From NCBI GenBank assembly GCA_019116885.1, contig DXAU01000033.1:1-32835 (forward strand): 32,835 nucleotides of DNA, read 5' to 3'. A program made the translations under genes and the position numbers. Below, one piece after another: positions 24,368 to 32,262 of this stretch. How positions within the stretch are numbered: the first letter of the stretch is position 1; each line of letters starts with the position of its first letter. Under the pieces are notes generated by a model, which was not told where the DNA came from, did no database searches, and saw only the letters and a list, made by a program, of their open reading frames with translations. The DNA comes from Candidatus Mediterraneibacter pullistercoris. Its GTDB lineage: Bacteria; Bacillota; Clostridia; Lachnospirales; Lachnospiraceae.

Positions 24368-24560
24368 CCTGCATCTCCTTTTTTGTGATCTGTCTTGTAT
24401 TCTTTTCTACAAGTTTTCTCGACACCATGATCTGGTGACCGCATCCCATGCACTTCAGACGGAAATCAGCTCCCACCCGCAGGATCTCCCACTCACAGCT
24501 TCCGCATGGATGAGGTTTTTTCATCCGGATGATATCTCCCACGTCAAATCTGTCTGCCAT
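24348..24560 (-). CDS. DUF951 family protein
   Basis: A small protein of about 70 aa widespread in Firmicutes with unknown function. The family core is visible: DVGDIIRMKKPHPCGSCEWE and ILRVGADFRLKCMGCGHQIM. The HPCGSCEW and CMGC cysteines suggest a zinc ribbon. I chose the second ATG (24560, MADRFDVGD), eight bases after AAAGG, over the ATG at 24566. It begins 15 bases after the sortase stop and overlaps DUF3842, implying cotranscription. Confidence 0.9.
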   Translation of the reverse strand: MADRFDVGDIIRMKKPHPCGSCEWEILRVGADFRLKCMGCGHQIMVSRKLVEKNTRQITKKEMQDESADH

Positions 24561-24575
24561 ATTCATTTCCTTTCT

Positions 24576-25454
24576 TTAATCCACCGCCGTAAGTACTCCC
24601 TGCAGCAGGAATCGTTCATCTTTCTGGTCTCCCGTACATGTGGAAAGACTTACGATCTGCGACTGTGCGTTTACACCCACATCCACCTGGTAGTTGGAAG
24701 ACTCCCTGCACTTCTCTATATACTGCTCAAACTCATCGCCGGACGAAAACTCAATGTCGTAATTGTCTGCCTCCGCACTGACGACTCCTGCAAAGAACAC
24801 CGTATAGGTCCGCACACTGCCATCCGGCGTATAGATATAAAAGTCCGGATGCTCCCGGCAGAATTCTTCATCCTCATACAGATGCAGCCGTGAGAACATC
24901 TCTGGACTGATTTTAAGATGATGACCGTAGATTATAGTATTTCTGTCTGAGAAATCATTCTGATTCCTCATATCCATGAAAATCGCACCAAGTTTATTGT
25001 CATTTTCCGAAAATGTCTGTGTAAGGTATTCTTCATTGTCTGCGCTCTTTACAACCGGATAGTTTATGACAGAAGGTTCATCAAACCGTATCCACGCCAC
25101 TGTGTCTGGGTTTATTTCAAGAAGCCTGTCAAAATCCACGCTGAAACCGCTGCCATCCTGATCTGCGGTGAGCGCCAGATCCTGCAGTTCGCCGTATTCC
25201 TGTCCGCCAGTATGGTAGGGCACGATCTGCATGACAAGCTGATAGAGAGAAAATACAAAAACACATACTGAAACGATAAGAACCGCGCCCGAAACGATGT
25301 CAAACGCCGCTCTCTGCTTTCTGGCAGGCTGCTTCCCACGCATCTCCCGAGGGCTTTCTTCTGTGTCCGTCCTCCGGGAGCTGCGTCTGTGCCGGGTATG
25401 TATCCTGCGTTTCTTAGCACCGTTCACTGTACTTTTCTCTTCACTTCTGCCCAT
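24576..25454 (-). CDS. srtB: Class B sortase
   Basis: The second sortase of the window, 292 aa. It has a long basic cytoplasmic tail (about residues 1-50), one membrane helix (about 53-72) and a class B catalytic domain. The catalytic residues are His178 (YGHHLK), Cys273 (LSTCTG) and Arg281 (ERFLLQG). It is clearly related to the sortase at 12606-13460 but is not a recent copy. No sorting-signal protein is adjacent, so it may be a housekeeping or distant-substrate enzyme. It starts 43 bases after the LUD gene. Confidence 0.9.
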   Translation of the reverse strand: MGRSEEKSTVNGAKKRRIHTRHRRSSRRTDTEESPREMRGKQPARKQRAAFDIVSGAVLIVSVCVFVFSLYQLVMQIVPYHTGGQEYGELQDLALTADQDGSGFSVDFDRLLEINPDTVAWIRFDEPSVINYPVVKSADNEEYLTQTFSENDNKLGAIFMDMRNQNDFSDRNTIIYGHHLKISPEMFSRLHLYEDEEFCREHPDFYIYTPDGSVRTYTVFFAGVVSAEADNYDIEFSSGDEFEQYIEKCRESSNYQVDVGVNAQSQIVSLSTCTGDQKDERFLLQGVLTAVD

Positions 25455-25497
25455 CGCAACTTCCTTTCATATCCTGCTTAAGTCCATGTCCGCTCTG

Positions 25498-26133
25498 TCA
25501 GAACCCGAGCGCCTCACCTACGAGAATGATCTTAAACCGCTTCGGTATCCTGCTGAATCTCGTGACCATGATCTGGCAGCAGATGCAGTCCGGACTCTTG
25601 CAGTCAGAACAGCTTCCGTTCTCCACACATGGAGTACGGATGCCGAATCTCTGTGTATTAACAGGCGCCGCCTCATTCCTTGCTCTGTGCATGGCATCTT
25701 CTTCGGTCTTGACCACCTTATTCATTCCCACAATCAGCAGGACATTCCTCGGGCCAAAAGCATAGGCTGCCACACGGTTTGCATTGCCGTCTATGTTGAT
25801 AAAAACACCATCCTCACTCATTGCGTTTACACTTCCCAAAAACCAGTCGCATGTAAAAGCCTTAAGTGCGATCTCGTGTCTCTCTTCGGGAGTGGACGCC
25901 CTGTCTCTGTCATAAAACTCATAATCACCGGAACAGACTGCATCGATGAGCCCCACTTCTCTCACAGATGCAGAGCCGCCCATATTGACGGTACTTCTTT
26001 CCGGAATCAGCTCCAGAGCTTTTTTCACAGCTTCTTCTTTCGTAGATACATAGTACGCTTCCATATTCCTCGACTCGAGCGCTTTGACAACGCGTCTTCC
26101 AAGGGCTTCATTTCTTTTCTGCCTTACATCCAT
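25498..26133 (-). CDS. LUD-domain protein (lactate utilisation protein family)
   Basis: The 211-aa protein belongs to the LUD (DUF162, LutB/LutC-like) family. Motifs include VNMGGSASVREVGLIDA, FLGSVNAMSEDGVFINIDG and GPRNVLLIVGMNKV. A cysteine cluster near the C-terminus (CVENGSCSDCKSPDCICCQ) may bind a metal or Fe-S cluster. In LutABC systems related proteins take part in L-lactate oxidation, but stand-alone forms have no proven role. It lies between gatD and the sortase with short gaps. Confidence 0.85.
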   Translation of the reverse strand: MDVRQKRNEALGRRVVKALESRNMEAYYVSTKEEAVKKALELIPERSTVNMGGSASVREVGLIDAVCSGDYEFYDRDRASTPEERHEIALKAFTCDWFLGSVNAMSEDGVFINIDGNANRVAAYAFGPRNVLLIVGMNKVVKTEEDAMHRARNEAAPVNTQRFGIRTPCVENGSCSDCKSPDCICCQIMVTRFSRIPKRFKIILVGEALGF

Positions 26134-26180
26134 TCTGATGACCTCCTGTCCTGAATCTAAAACTCTTCTTCAAGATCTGC

Positions 26181-26942
26181 CTATGTGTGGCGTTTGATCG
26201 TCTCTTTCAAGATATACTTTCTGTCATTATATCTGTCCGTAATATAGCTGTTGGCTTTCTTTTCCATCTCATCCGGAAGCGGTTCAAGACTCGTCTCCTC
26301 ACCGTACTTTTTCTGGAGCGCCCGCTCCAGCAGATAGTCGCAGACATGAGGGTTTTTCGGTAGGAGCGGTCCGTGCAGATATGTTGCGATGACATTTTTG
26401 TAGACAACACCCTCATACCCGCTGTCGCCCGTATTTCCAAAACCATATGTTACTTTCCCGAACGGAGTATGACTGCCGATGTCCGTGCGTCCGCCATGGT
26501 TCTCGAACCCGACAACCGGGCGGTCGAACAGGGGACTGTCCAGAACGATATCCCGGATCAGACGCTCAGGTTTCCAGTCCGTCGTGATATCCAGAATGTC
26601 AAGACCATAGATGGTCTTCTTATCCGTCTTATAATATTTCCCAAGGAGCTGATAGCCGCCGCATACGGCAAGAACGACGCCGCCGCTTTCCACATAATCT
26701 TTAAAGTCTTCTTTTATGTTCTGCAGAAAACCGCATACCAGCTCCTGTTCTCTGTCTGAACCGCCGCCCAGAAGAACAATGTCAAGTCTGCTGAAATCAA
26801 TCTCATCCCCGGACAGAAACGGCACTACTTCCGCCTCAATACCTCTCCACTCAAGCCTTTTGCAAAAACACTGGATGTTCCCTCTGTCTCCATACAGGTT
26901 CAGAAGATCCGGATATAAGTGCCCGATCGTCAGTCTCATCAT
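26181..26942 (-). CDS. gatD: GatD, glutamine amidotransferase for lipid II
   Basis: GatD supplies ammonia from glutamine to MurT, which amidates the D-Glu of lipid II to D-iso-glutamine. The 253-aa protein has the class I amidotransferase nucleophile Cys94 in LAVCGGYQLLG and the catalytic His190 in ATYLHGPLLPKNP, numbering almost equal to the Staphylococcus enzyme. Its start overlaps the murT stop (ATGA-type coupling), consistent with a stable MurT-GatD complex. The tail DRYNDRKYILKETIKRHT is basic. Confidence 0.93.
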   Translation of the reverse strand: MMRLTIGHLYPDLLNLYGDRGNIQCFCKRLEWRGIEAEVVPFLSGDEIDFSRLDIVLLGGGSDREQELVCGFLQNIKEDFKDYVESGGVVLAVCGGYQLLGKYYKTDKKTIYGLDILDITTDWKPERLIRDIVLDSPLFDRPVVGFENHGGRTDIGSHTPFGKVTYGFGNTGDSGYEGVVYKNVIATYLHGPLLPKNPHVCDYLLERALQKKYGEETSLEPLPDEMEKKANSYITDRYNDRKYILKETIKRHT

Positions 26943-28291
26943 TGATCCGTCACTCCTTTCTCAAGCTCTGAGAGCATATGGTTCGTCCGGTACAGCCCGG
27001 AATAGTTTACGATCACATATAGATTCTTTGTTCCTGTCCTGGCACAGTCTATGACAGATGCCCTCAGATCCGTGGTAGTCTCGCATGGAACATCCTCGTA
27101 TTTAAGCCGGAGCCCCATATCATACCGCCTTGTCCCCGCAGTAATGATCCTGCGCGCACTGCTGTCCGCAAGATACTGGAAATCCACATCCCACAGCCAT
27201 GAGATGTCACGCCCATCCTGCGCCGTATCGTTGATCTGGATGATGATATCTTTAGGCGCCTCATCTTTGAGGACGAGCGATATCTTCTGCTGAAATCCGA
27301 TCGGATTCTTCGCGAGGTGGAGCTGTACCCTCGCCCCGTCGATCATGAAGATGCTCTCCCTGTTGTTGCCGTAGTCGAACGCCTCTATCATCTCTTTAAA
27401 TTTCGTATATCCTGCTCCCAGCGCTTTCAATGCAGTATATGCGGAAAGAGTATTATAGATGTTATAAGGAGTCCGGGCAGTGGAGTCTATCTGCATCCCG
27501 TCGAGCTCAAAAGAGTACACCTCTCCTTTCATCTCGATATTGTTTGCCGTAAAGTCCGGTTCCGGTCTGGCAAATTCACAGTTCGGACAGTGGTAGATTC
27601 CGAGCTGTCCATAGTGGAAGAAATCGTATTCCAGTTTCTTTCCGCATTTACGGCAGAAGATGCTCTCCCGGATCTCAGATCTGGAGATGTCATCAAATAT
27701 CTGCTCGCTTATCCCGTATGCAGAAAAGCGGTTCCCGCTTTCCTCTGCAAGAGAATAGGAAAGGATGTCGTCACAGTTGATGATAAGCGTTGTATCCGGC
27801 ACGCTCCGGACTGCGGTCAGAAGTTTATTATATGTGATATCCACCTCTCCGAAACGGTCAAGCTGATCTCTTGATATATTTGTCAGGAGCGCGCAGTCCG
27901 GGCGCAGTTCAGGGAGAACGCCTACTGACGATATCTCGTCCACTTCAATGCATGCGTAGTCCGCATCCAGTCTCCCTCTCCTGTCTGTTGCCAGAACAAA
28001 CGCTGAGATGATGCCATTAAGCATGTTCGCTCCTGTGCGGTTGATAATAACTTTCTTTCCCTCTGTCTCAAGGGCTCTGCACAGAATCGCATTCGTCGTC
28101 GTCTTTCCATTTGTTCCCATTGTGACGATCGTCTTCTCCCTGACCTGACCGGCCATCTCCCTGAGTATGCCCGGGTCGATCCTTCGGGCGACGTATCCGG
28201 GGAGCGTGACGCCGCTTCCCCGCTTCATCAGTCTGATGAGTCCACTCGTTATTTTCGCAAATCTTATCGCTATCCTGCTTCTCAATCTCAT
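26939..28291 (-). CDS. murT: MurT, lipid II isoglutaminyl synthase ligase subunit
   Basis: MurT is a Mur-ligase relative that activates the glutamate of lipid II with ATP for amidation by GatD. The 450-aa protein (ATG at 28291) has the P-loop TMGTNGKTTTN, the Mur middle-domain LLTNISRDQLDRFGE and a zinc-ribbon insertion (CRKCGKKLEYDF...YHCPNCEF) characteristic of MurT. A C-terminal DUF1727-like domain follows. A TTG at 28303 is an alternative start. The gene is first in a likely six-gene transcript from the promoter at 28358-28386. Confidence 0.94.
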   Translation of the reverse strand: MRLRSRIAIRFAKITSGLIRLMKRGSGVTLPGYVARRIDPGILREMAGQVREKTIVTMGTNGKTTTNAILCRALETEGKKVIINRTGANMLNGIISAFVLATDRRGRLDADYACIEVDEISSVGVLPELRPDCALLTNISRDQLDRFGEVDITYNKLLTAVRSVPDTTLIINCDDILSYSLAEESGNRFSAYGISEQIFDDISRSEIRESIFCRKCGKKLEYDFFHYGQLGIYHCPNCEFARPEPDFTANNIEMKGEVYSFELDGMQIDSTARTPYNIYNTLSAYTALKALGAGYTKFKEMIEAFDYGNNRESIFMIDGARVQLHLAKNPIGFQQKISLVLKDEAPKDIIIQINDTAQDGRDISWLWDVDFQYLADSSARRIITAGTRRYDMGLRLKYEDVPCETTTDLRASVIDCARTGTKNLYVIVNYSGLYRTNHMLSELEKGVTDQ

Positions 28292-28344
28292 AATGTAACC
28301 CAACTCTTTATCTTTTTTTGCTGAAAACCCGCAGATCCGGGATT

Positions 28345-28354
28345 CCCCATGGGG
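28345..28354. promoter_or_regulatory. CCCCATGGGG palindrome at the murT start site
   Basis: A perfect 10-bp palindrome sits just downstream of the murT -10 box, over the likely transcription start. It may be an operator or chance; nothing else supports a role. Confidence 0.3.
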
Positions 28355-28357
28355 GAT

Positions 28358-28386
28358 ATTATACGTGAAATCTCATCTGAGCACAA
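28358..28386 (-). promoter_or_regulatory. Sigma-A promoter of the murT-gatD operon
   Basis: A perfect TATAAT (28358-28363) lies 17 bases from TTGTGC (28381-28386) on the minus strand, between the HAD gene and murT. The -35 box is weak, which may imply activation or low expression. Confidence 0.65.
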
Positions 28387-28400
28387 GGTGTCCTTCTGCT

Positions 28401-29285
28401 TTAGTTTCCATTCATCTTCTGCTTCTTAAGAAGTTCGTCGATCGCATAAGCCACGCCCAGCTCTTCGTTGGATCTTGTAATATATCCGGCCGCGTTCTTT
28501 ATCTCAGGAACCGCATTTCCCATTGCAACGGTAGCCCCGAAATCCATTGAGATCATGGACAGGTCATTCAGACTGTCCCCCAGCACCATCACCTCATCCA
28601 TCGTGTACCCAAGCGACTCGATATATTGCTTCAGCACCGGACCTTTCTGTGCCTGTATGTCCGTGATCTCAAGATTCGTGGAAAAAGATGATGCAACCGC
28701 AATGCCCGTATTTCCGTCCAGGCGCCGCTTCATCTCATCCAGCATATCCGTGTTGTCAGAAAAGAGAAATATTTTATAGACAGGCACACCGGCTTCCTCA
28801 AGTTCGTCCAGGGACAGCACGGACTTCGTGTTCTTCTTCATCCGGTGGTAAAGAGGAGTGCGTCTTATCTCTTCCCGCGACAAATTCAGGTGAAAGAGCT
28901 GCAGCTCAAGCATCAGGCTCTCTTCTACTTCTTCTGGTGTTCCTATCCTGTAATCGCAGCCGTCCGTGCAGAGTATCACAGAAACAGGGTAGCTGCTCAC
29001 TTCTTCATAGATCTCTCTGCACAGTTTCCTGCTGACCGGACATGTTGAAACTATCCTGCGCTCCGGGTCGCGGACCTCTGCTCCGCTGCTCACAATGTAG
29101 TCGCACACGAGCCCTGTTCCTTCCAGTTCCGCCATTGCTCCCGGGAAGTTACGCCCAGTCGCGATCATAAAACGTATGCCGGCGCCGCATGCCCGCCTCA
29201 CTGCCTCGAGGGTCTCAGGGGCCGGCCTGTGATCGTCCCCCAAAAGAGTTCCGTCCATATCGCTTGCTATCACTTTTATCATCAT
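28401..29285 (-). CDS. Cof-type HAD phosphatase
   Basis: A 294-aa HAD-IIB hydrolase. Motif I is SDMDGTLL with Asp nucleophile and Asp acid/base, motif II is MIATGRN and motif IV is LGDSLNDLSM. The large alpha/beta cap lies between, as in the Cof/YidA group that hydrolyses sugar phosphates and other small phosphoesters. The chosen ATG has AAGGAG four bases upstream. The gene starts 27 bases after the Rpn gene ends, so they are probably cotranscribed. The specific substrate is unknown. Confidence 0.9.
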   Translation of the reverse strand: MMIKVIASDMDGTLLGDDHRPAPETLEAVRRACGAGIRFMIATGRNFPGAMAELEGTGLVCDYIVSSGAEVRDPERRIVSTCPVSRKLCREIYEEVSSYPVSVILCTDGCDYRIGTPEEVEESLMLELQLFHLNLSREEIRRTPLYHRMKKNTKSVLSLDELEEAGVPVYKIFLFSDNTDMLDEMKRRLDGNTGIAVASSFSTNLEITDIQAQKGPVLKQYIESLGYTMDEVMVLGDSLNDLSMISMDFGATVAMGNAVPEIKNAAGYITRSNEELGVAYAIDELLKKQKMNGN

Positions 29286-29312
29286 CCGTCTCCTTTTTTG
29301 CACTTCACAGTA

Positions 29313-30308
29313 TCATATATCATATTCCTGCATGAGATCTCTGCAAAGCTTTTCATCATTCTCGATCTTTTCAAGATCTTCAAATCGTTTCTCCCGAACC
29401 AGACAGCGCGTCAGCTGAAGCAGGCGCTCCTGCTCCTCGATCTTCCCTCTCTGACGGCGCATCTCGCTTTCCTGCTCTTCGATCCTCCCTCTCTGACGGC
29501 GCATCTTACTTTCCTGCTCTCTGATCATCTTATCAAGCTGTTCAACTTCTTTTCTGGCAAGACGCTCATATTGCCTTTTTGTACATGACAGTATCATATT
29601 GATGACCTCCGCTCTTTCCCTGATCAGTATATCCCGCAATATCCCATTTTCAATGCATGTGTCTACAGCACTGTCCACAGCCTCCCTCATATCCCTGCCT
29701 GTCTCCATCGCCTTACGCACTTCCGACACAAAAACAGAATATTCTTCCAGACGCTGACATTTCTTCATCAGTTCAAGATTATGTCCGTAATTGATATTGA
29801 GCATCACTGCTCTGCACTCAAGACTCGGTTCCCGTCCTGCTTCTGACTGTCCGAAAGCATCAGAAAGTTTCAGAATCTCCTCGTCTGGCGTCTCTTTTGT
29901 CCCATTATAAAATACAATAAAATTCGGAAACGGCAGACGCTTGAGAACTGTACTGAATATGTTGATCTCCTCTTTATCAATATAATCCTGATACAGTCTT
30001 GAAAAATACATCAGTCCCCGCACGGGCATATTCGGATTGCATGTGCTCTGATGCTCATACAGGTTCATTGTACCGCCCAGCAAAAACGATACATCATTTT
30101 TCATAGAAAGATAAACCACATCTTCCAATGTTGTTACTGTCAGTTCCCTTTCATCTGAATATTCCGTATGATTCAGCGCATTATACAGCTCCAGCAGATC
30201 TTTTTTGTCTGTAAATATTTTACGGAACAGCGAGTCTTTATATTTCCTGTTGATTTTCCGGGTATGCTGATCTTTCTTTTTTCCTTTCTTACAGTTTCTT
30301 TTGTGCAT
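29313..30308 (-). CDS. Rpn family PD-(D/E)XK nuclease/transposase-like protein
   Basis: The 331-aa protein begins after a basic leader with KYKDSLFRKIFTDKKDLLELYNAL. It then has LSMKNDVSFLLGGTMNLYEHQST and a core with FPNFIVFYNGT, all typical of Rpn/PDDEXK_4-type proteins, which cut DNA and promote recombination in Escherichia coli. Likely active-site acids are Asp (NDVSF) and Glu in the YEHQST segment. The C-terminal third is charged coiled coil with a 14-residue tandem repeat (MRRQRGRIEEQESE). AAGGAGG precedes the ATG. Related proteins are often multicopy in Lachnospiraceae and are sometimes annotated as transposase. Confidence 0.85.
   Translation of the reverse strand: MHKRNCKKGKKKDQHTRKINRKYKDSLFRKIFTDKKDLLELYNALNHTEYSDERELTVTTLEDVVYLSMKNDVSFLLGGTMNLYEHQSTCNPNMPVRGLMYFSRLYQDYIDKEEINIFSTVLKRLPFPNFIVFYNGTKETPDEEILKLSDAFGQSEAGREPSLECRAVMLNINYGHNLELMKKCQRLEEYSVFVSEVRKAMETGRDMREAVDSAVDTCIENGILRDILIRERAEVINMILSCTKRQYERLARKEVEQLDKMIREQESKMRRQRGRIEEQESEMRRQRGKIEEQERLLQLTRCLVREKRFEDLEKIENDEKLCRDLMQEYDI
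29428..29530 (-). repeat. 42-bp tandem repeat within the Rpn gene
   Basis: Equivalent points occur at 29428, 29470 and 29512 (TCCTGCTC, plus strand), giving two near-identical 42-bp units and a partial third. They encode the 14-residue EEQE/MRRQRG coiled-coil repeats in frame, so copy number can change without frameshift. Confidence 0.85.
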
Positions 30309-30515
30309 TATTCCTCCTTATTATAAGTTCTTTCAGACATTCCTGCAACCACATACAAGAAGCATTGTCTGAACGCAGAACATCCCCGTAAAACATATCA
30401 AAAGGATTTTGGGCCGAACAGGCCGCTTACCGACTGCACAGATAAGGAGAATCCCTCTATTCTCCAGGCCCCGCAGAGACTGTCCTGAACAGGACGCTGC
30501 CGGGAAATATTCATA

Positions 30516-30544
30516 ATTATAAAAGAAACCATACAATATTGCAA
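30516..30544 (-). promoter_or_regulatory. Sigma-A promoter of the Rpn gene
   Basis: TTGCAA (30539-30544) and perfect TATAAT (30516-30521) are 17 bases apart on the minus strand. The resulting leader of about 200 bases has several short dyads: GTCCTG-TT-CAGGAC, GGAGAAT...ATTCTCC (30443-30462 region) and GGCC-TGTTC-GGCC. No other gene is evident in this interval. Confidence 0.7.
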
Positions 30545-30577
30545 GACACAGCCAGGCAAAAATATTTAAAAAATCTT

Positions 30578-30605
30578 TTGACTTTTTTTGCTGCTATATG
30601 ATAAA
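30578..30605 (+). promoter_or_regulatory. Promoter for the DUF2798-like gene leader
   Basis: On the plus strand TTGACT (30578-30583) is followed 16 bases later by GATAAA (30600-30605); an overlapping TATGAT is nearer. The two promoters of the 30309-30787 interval are divergent and about 35 bases apart. Downstream is the perfect palindrome CGGGAAATTTCCCG (about 30619-30632), a possible operator. Confidence 0.5.
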
Positions 30606-30691
30606 CTACTTACCAGTCCGGGAAATTTCCCGCCCCTGTATATGATTATCACAAATTTTGAGATATCATATATTTTTATATTGCAGAACAA

Positions 30692-30749
30692 ACAACGAGC
30701 AGTATCAGAAACGTAAGTCCGGTTGTCTGATGCTGCCCGTTGTTTTTTT
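30692..30749 (+). terminator. Strong intrinsic terminator in the leader before the DUF2798-like gene
   Basis: ACAACG-A-GCAG-T-ATCAGA pairs with TCTGAT-G-CTGC-C-CGTTGT and is followed by seven T. It lies between the promoter near 30578 and the coding start at 30788. It is therefore either an attenuator or the end of a roughly 140-base small RNA. Confidence 0.85.
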
Positions 30750-30787
30750 GCTGCTGTTCTATTTCACTTATCAGAAGGAGAGATATT

Positions 30788-31273
30788 ATGCCGCAGACAA
30801 AATTTCAGGATCTTACATTCACCTGCATCATGGTGCTCATCTTTGTGTATGTCATGACTTTTTACAACGCAGGACTGGAGAACGGCGTCACTTTCGCCAC
30901 ATTTGGCTATGCTCTGAAACATATGTGGGTGGAAGTGATCGGAGCTTTCATTGCGCAGCGCTACATAGCGGCTCCTGTCGTCAAAAAACTTGTCCGCCGC
31001 GTATTCACTCCGGATGAGGACAAGCCAGTCTTCATCATCCTGGCGACTGCCGGATTCACTGTAGCCATGATGGCGCCAATAATGACGCTGTACGTATCCA
31101 TCTATCATCTGGGACTGCGTCCGGAGCTGCTCGGCCACTGGCTGTCAAAGCTTGTACAGAATTTCCCGTTCGCGCTGTGCGCTCAGGTATTTTATGTAGG
31201 GCCGCTTGTAAGGCTCATCTTCAGAACACTCTTTAAGAAGCAGCTTAAGGAACAGCCTGCACATGCTTCATGA
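30788..31273 (+). CDS. DUF2798-like four-helix membrane protein
   Basis: The 161-aa protein starts at the ATG after AAGGAG (MPQTKFQDLTFTC). It has four hydrophobic segments arranged as two similar halves, each ending in a charged stretch. The first half contains CIMVLIFVYVMTFYNAG and the second VAMMAPIMTLYVSIYHLG. This pattern agrees with small DUF2798 membrane proteins, whose function is not known. It is the only confident plus-strand chromosomal gene here and stands alone between a leader terminator and a downstream bidirectional terminator. A longer frame to 30740 runs back toward the terminator and is unlikely. Confidence 0.75.
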   Translation: MPQTKFQDLTFTCIMVLIFVYVMTFYNAGLENGVTFATFGYALKHMWVEVIGAFIAQRYIAAPVVKKLVRRVFTPDEDKPVFIILATAGFTVAMMAPIMTLYVSIYHLGLRPELLGHWLSKLVQNFPFALCAQVFYVGPLVRLIFRTLFKKQLKEQPAHAS

Positions 31274-31348
31274 CGACACCCGGCTCTCTTTTTTCAACCA
31301 TAATCACCGAAAATTCCAAAAGGCACATTCTGGGATTGGAATTGGTCG

Positions 31349-31379
31349 CCAAGTCCCCGGCAAGCCCGGACTTTGGCTT
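31349..31379. other. Hairpin between the DUF2798-like gene and the terminator
   Basis: GCCAAGTCC and GGACTTTGGC form a stem with one bulge around CCGGCAAGCCC. There is no adjoining T run. It may be part of a small repeat; the remainder of 31274-31398 shows no gene. Confidence 0.4.
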
Positions 31380-31400
31380 ATCGCCCACGCAAAAAGAACC

Positions 31401-31440
31401 CCGGCGTCTTTACGGCGCCGGGATTCTTTTATTTTTTAAC
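31401..31440. terminator. Bidirectional intrinsic terminator
   Basis: CCCGGCG and CGCCGGG form a 7-bp GC stem. A T-rich tract follows on the plus strand (TCTTTTATTTTTT) and TTCTTTTT on the minus strand. It closes both the plus-strand DUF2798-like gene and the minus-strand hsp20 gene. Confidence 0.85.
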
Positions 31441-31442
31441 GA

Positions 31443-31895
31443 TCATCCCTCTATGGCAATGCGTTTCTTTGTCTCCACCTGCCGGGCATCTTTCTTCGGA
31501 ATGTCCAGTCTCAGGATGCCATCCTCGAATTTTGCCTTGATATCTTCCTGTGTCAGTGCATCGCCCACGTAGAAACTCCTCTGCATTGCTCCTGCATAGC
31601 GCTCTCTGCGGATATACTTGCCTTTCTTATCCTTTTCGTCTTTATCCAGGCCTTTCGCAGCAGAGATCGTCAGGTAACCATTTTCAAGTTCTACACTGAT
31701 CTCATCTTTCTTAAATCCTGGAAGATCTACATCCAGCTCATATCCGCCGTCATGCTCCCGGATATCAGTCTTCATCATATTCTTTGCATTCTTTCCATAC
31801 AGTGGATTCTTTCTTCCCCAGAACTCTCTCTCAAACGGGAAATCCATCCAGTCGTCATCAAATAAATTCTCTCCAAAAATACTAGGCATCAACAT
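31443..31895 (-). CDS. hsp20: Small heat-shock protein, Hsp20/alpha-crystallin family
   Basis: Hsp20 proteins form oligomers that hold unfolding proteins for refolding by other chaperones. This 150-aa member has an aromatic N-terminal arm (FGENLFDDDWMDFPFEREFW). The alpha-crystallin domain starts at MMKTDIREHDGGYELDVDLPGF and contains ENGYLTISA and the family GILRLDIPK motif. The C-terminal tail holds KRIAIEG, an IxI-type motif. AAAGGAG precedes the start. Expression is probably controlled by HrcA through the CIRCE element at 32043-32069. Confidence 0.96.
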   Translation of the reverse strand: MLMPSIFGENLFDDDWMDFPFEREFWGRKNPLYGKNAKNMMKTDIREHDGGYELDVDLPGFKKDEISVELENGYLTISAAKGLDKDEKDKKGKYIRRERYAGAMQRSFYVGDALTQEDIKAKFEDGILRLDIPKKDARQVETKKRIAIEG

Positions 31896-32026
31896 AAGTC
31901 ATTTCTCCTTTCTTTCATACAAAACAACTAAACCAAATTTTTATGCGCCGCTCTCACGGCTGCTATCAACACTTCATCTTTTTGTTTTTCGTTTCCTTAT
32001 CTGCCCTCTTTCTTTGTTCTATCTGC

Positions 32027-32055
32027 AATATAGCATATGTTATTAGCACTGTCAA
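32027..32055 (-). promoter_or_regulatory. Sigma-A promoter of hsp20
   Basis: A perfect TTGACA (32050-32055) and TATATT (32027-32032) are 17 bases apart on the minus strand. The -35 box lies inside the CIRCE operator. The untranslated leader is about 125 bases and AT-rich, with no obvious gene. Confidence 0.85.
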
Positions 32056-32069
32056 TAGGTGAGTGCTAA
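32043..32069. promoter_or_regulatory. CIRCE operator (HrcA binding site)
   Basis: TTAGCACTG-N9-GAGTGCTAA matches the CIRCE consensus (TTAGCACTC-N9-GAGTGCTAA) except for one base. It overlaps the hsp20 -35 box, so HrcA binding would block polymerase and be relieved by heat. Confidence 0.93.
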
Positions 32070-32181
32070 TTATTTTTGGATTTTTTAACAAAGCCAGTAA
32101 AATCAAGGCTTTGCACACTTCTATTTACATCTTTCACGCCCGATATGTGATTATATATGTCCATTGTCAAATCACTATGTG

Positions 32182-32210
32182 CCATGTTGGGTAATACCAG
32201 ACCAACATGG
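32182..32210. repeat. 9-bp perfect inverted repeat in mobile-element debris
   Basis: CCATGTTGG and CCAACATGG flank 11 bases. A second GC-rich hairpin (AAGGGC...GCCGC region, about 32218-32245) follows immediately. Both lie between hsp20 and a startless gene fragment, and may mark the edge of a lost element. Confidence 0.5.
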
Positions 32211-32262
32211 CGGGGCTAAGGGCTTGCGGCTTCGCCGCCGCCCTTGCCTGCCTTTGGGGATA

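Noticed and set aside
25498..26133. Functional link between the LUD protein and the lar operon through lactate
   Set aside because: They appear to be in separate transcripts, and no LarA or LutA-type partner is present in the window; adjacency alone is insufficient.
30333..30536. 67-codon minus-strand frame upstream of the Rpn gene
   Set aside because: It lies in the structured leader, starts over the -10 region of the Rpn promoter, and shows no coding character.
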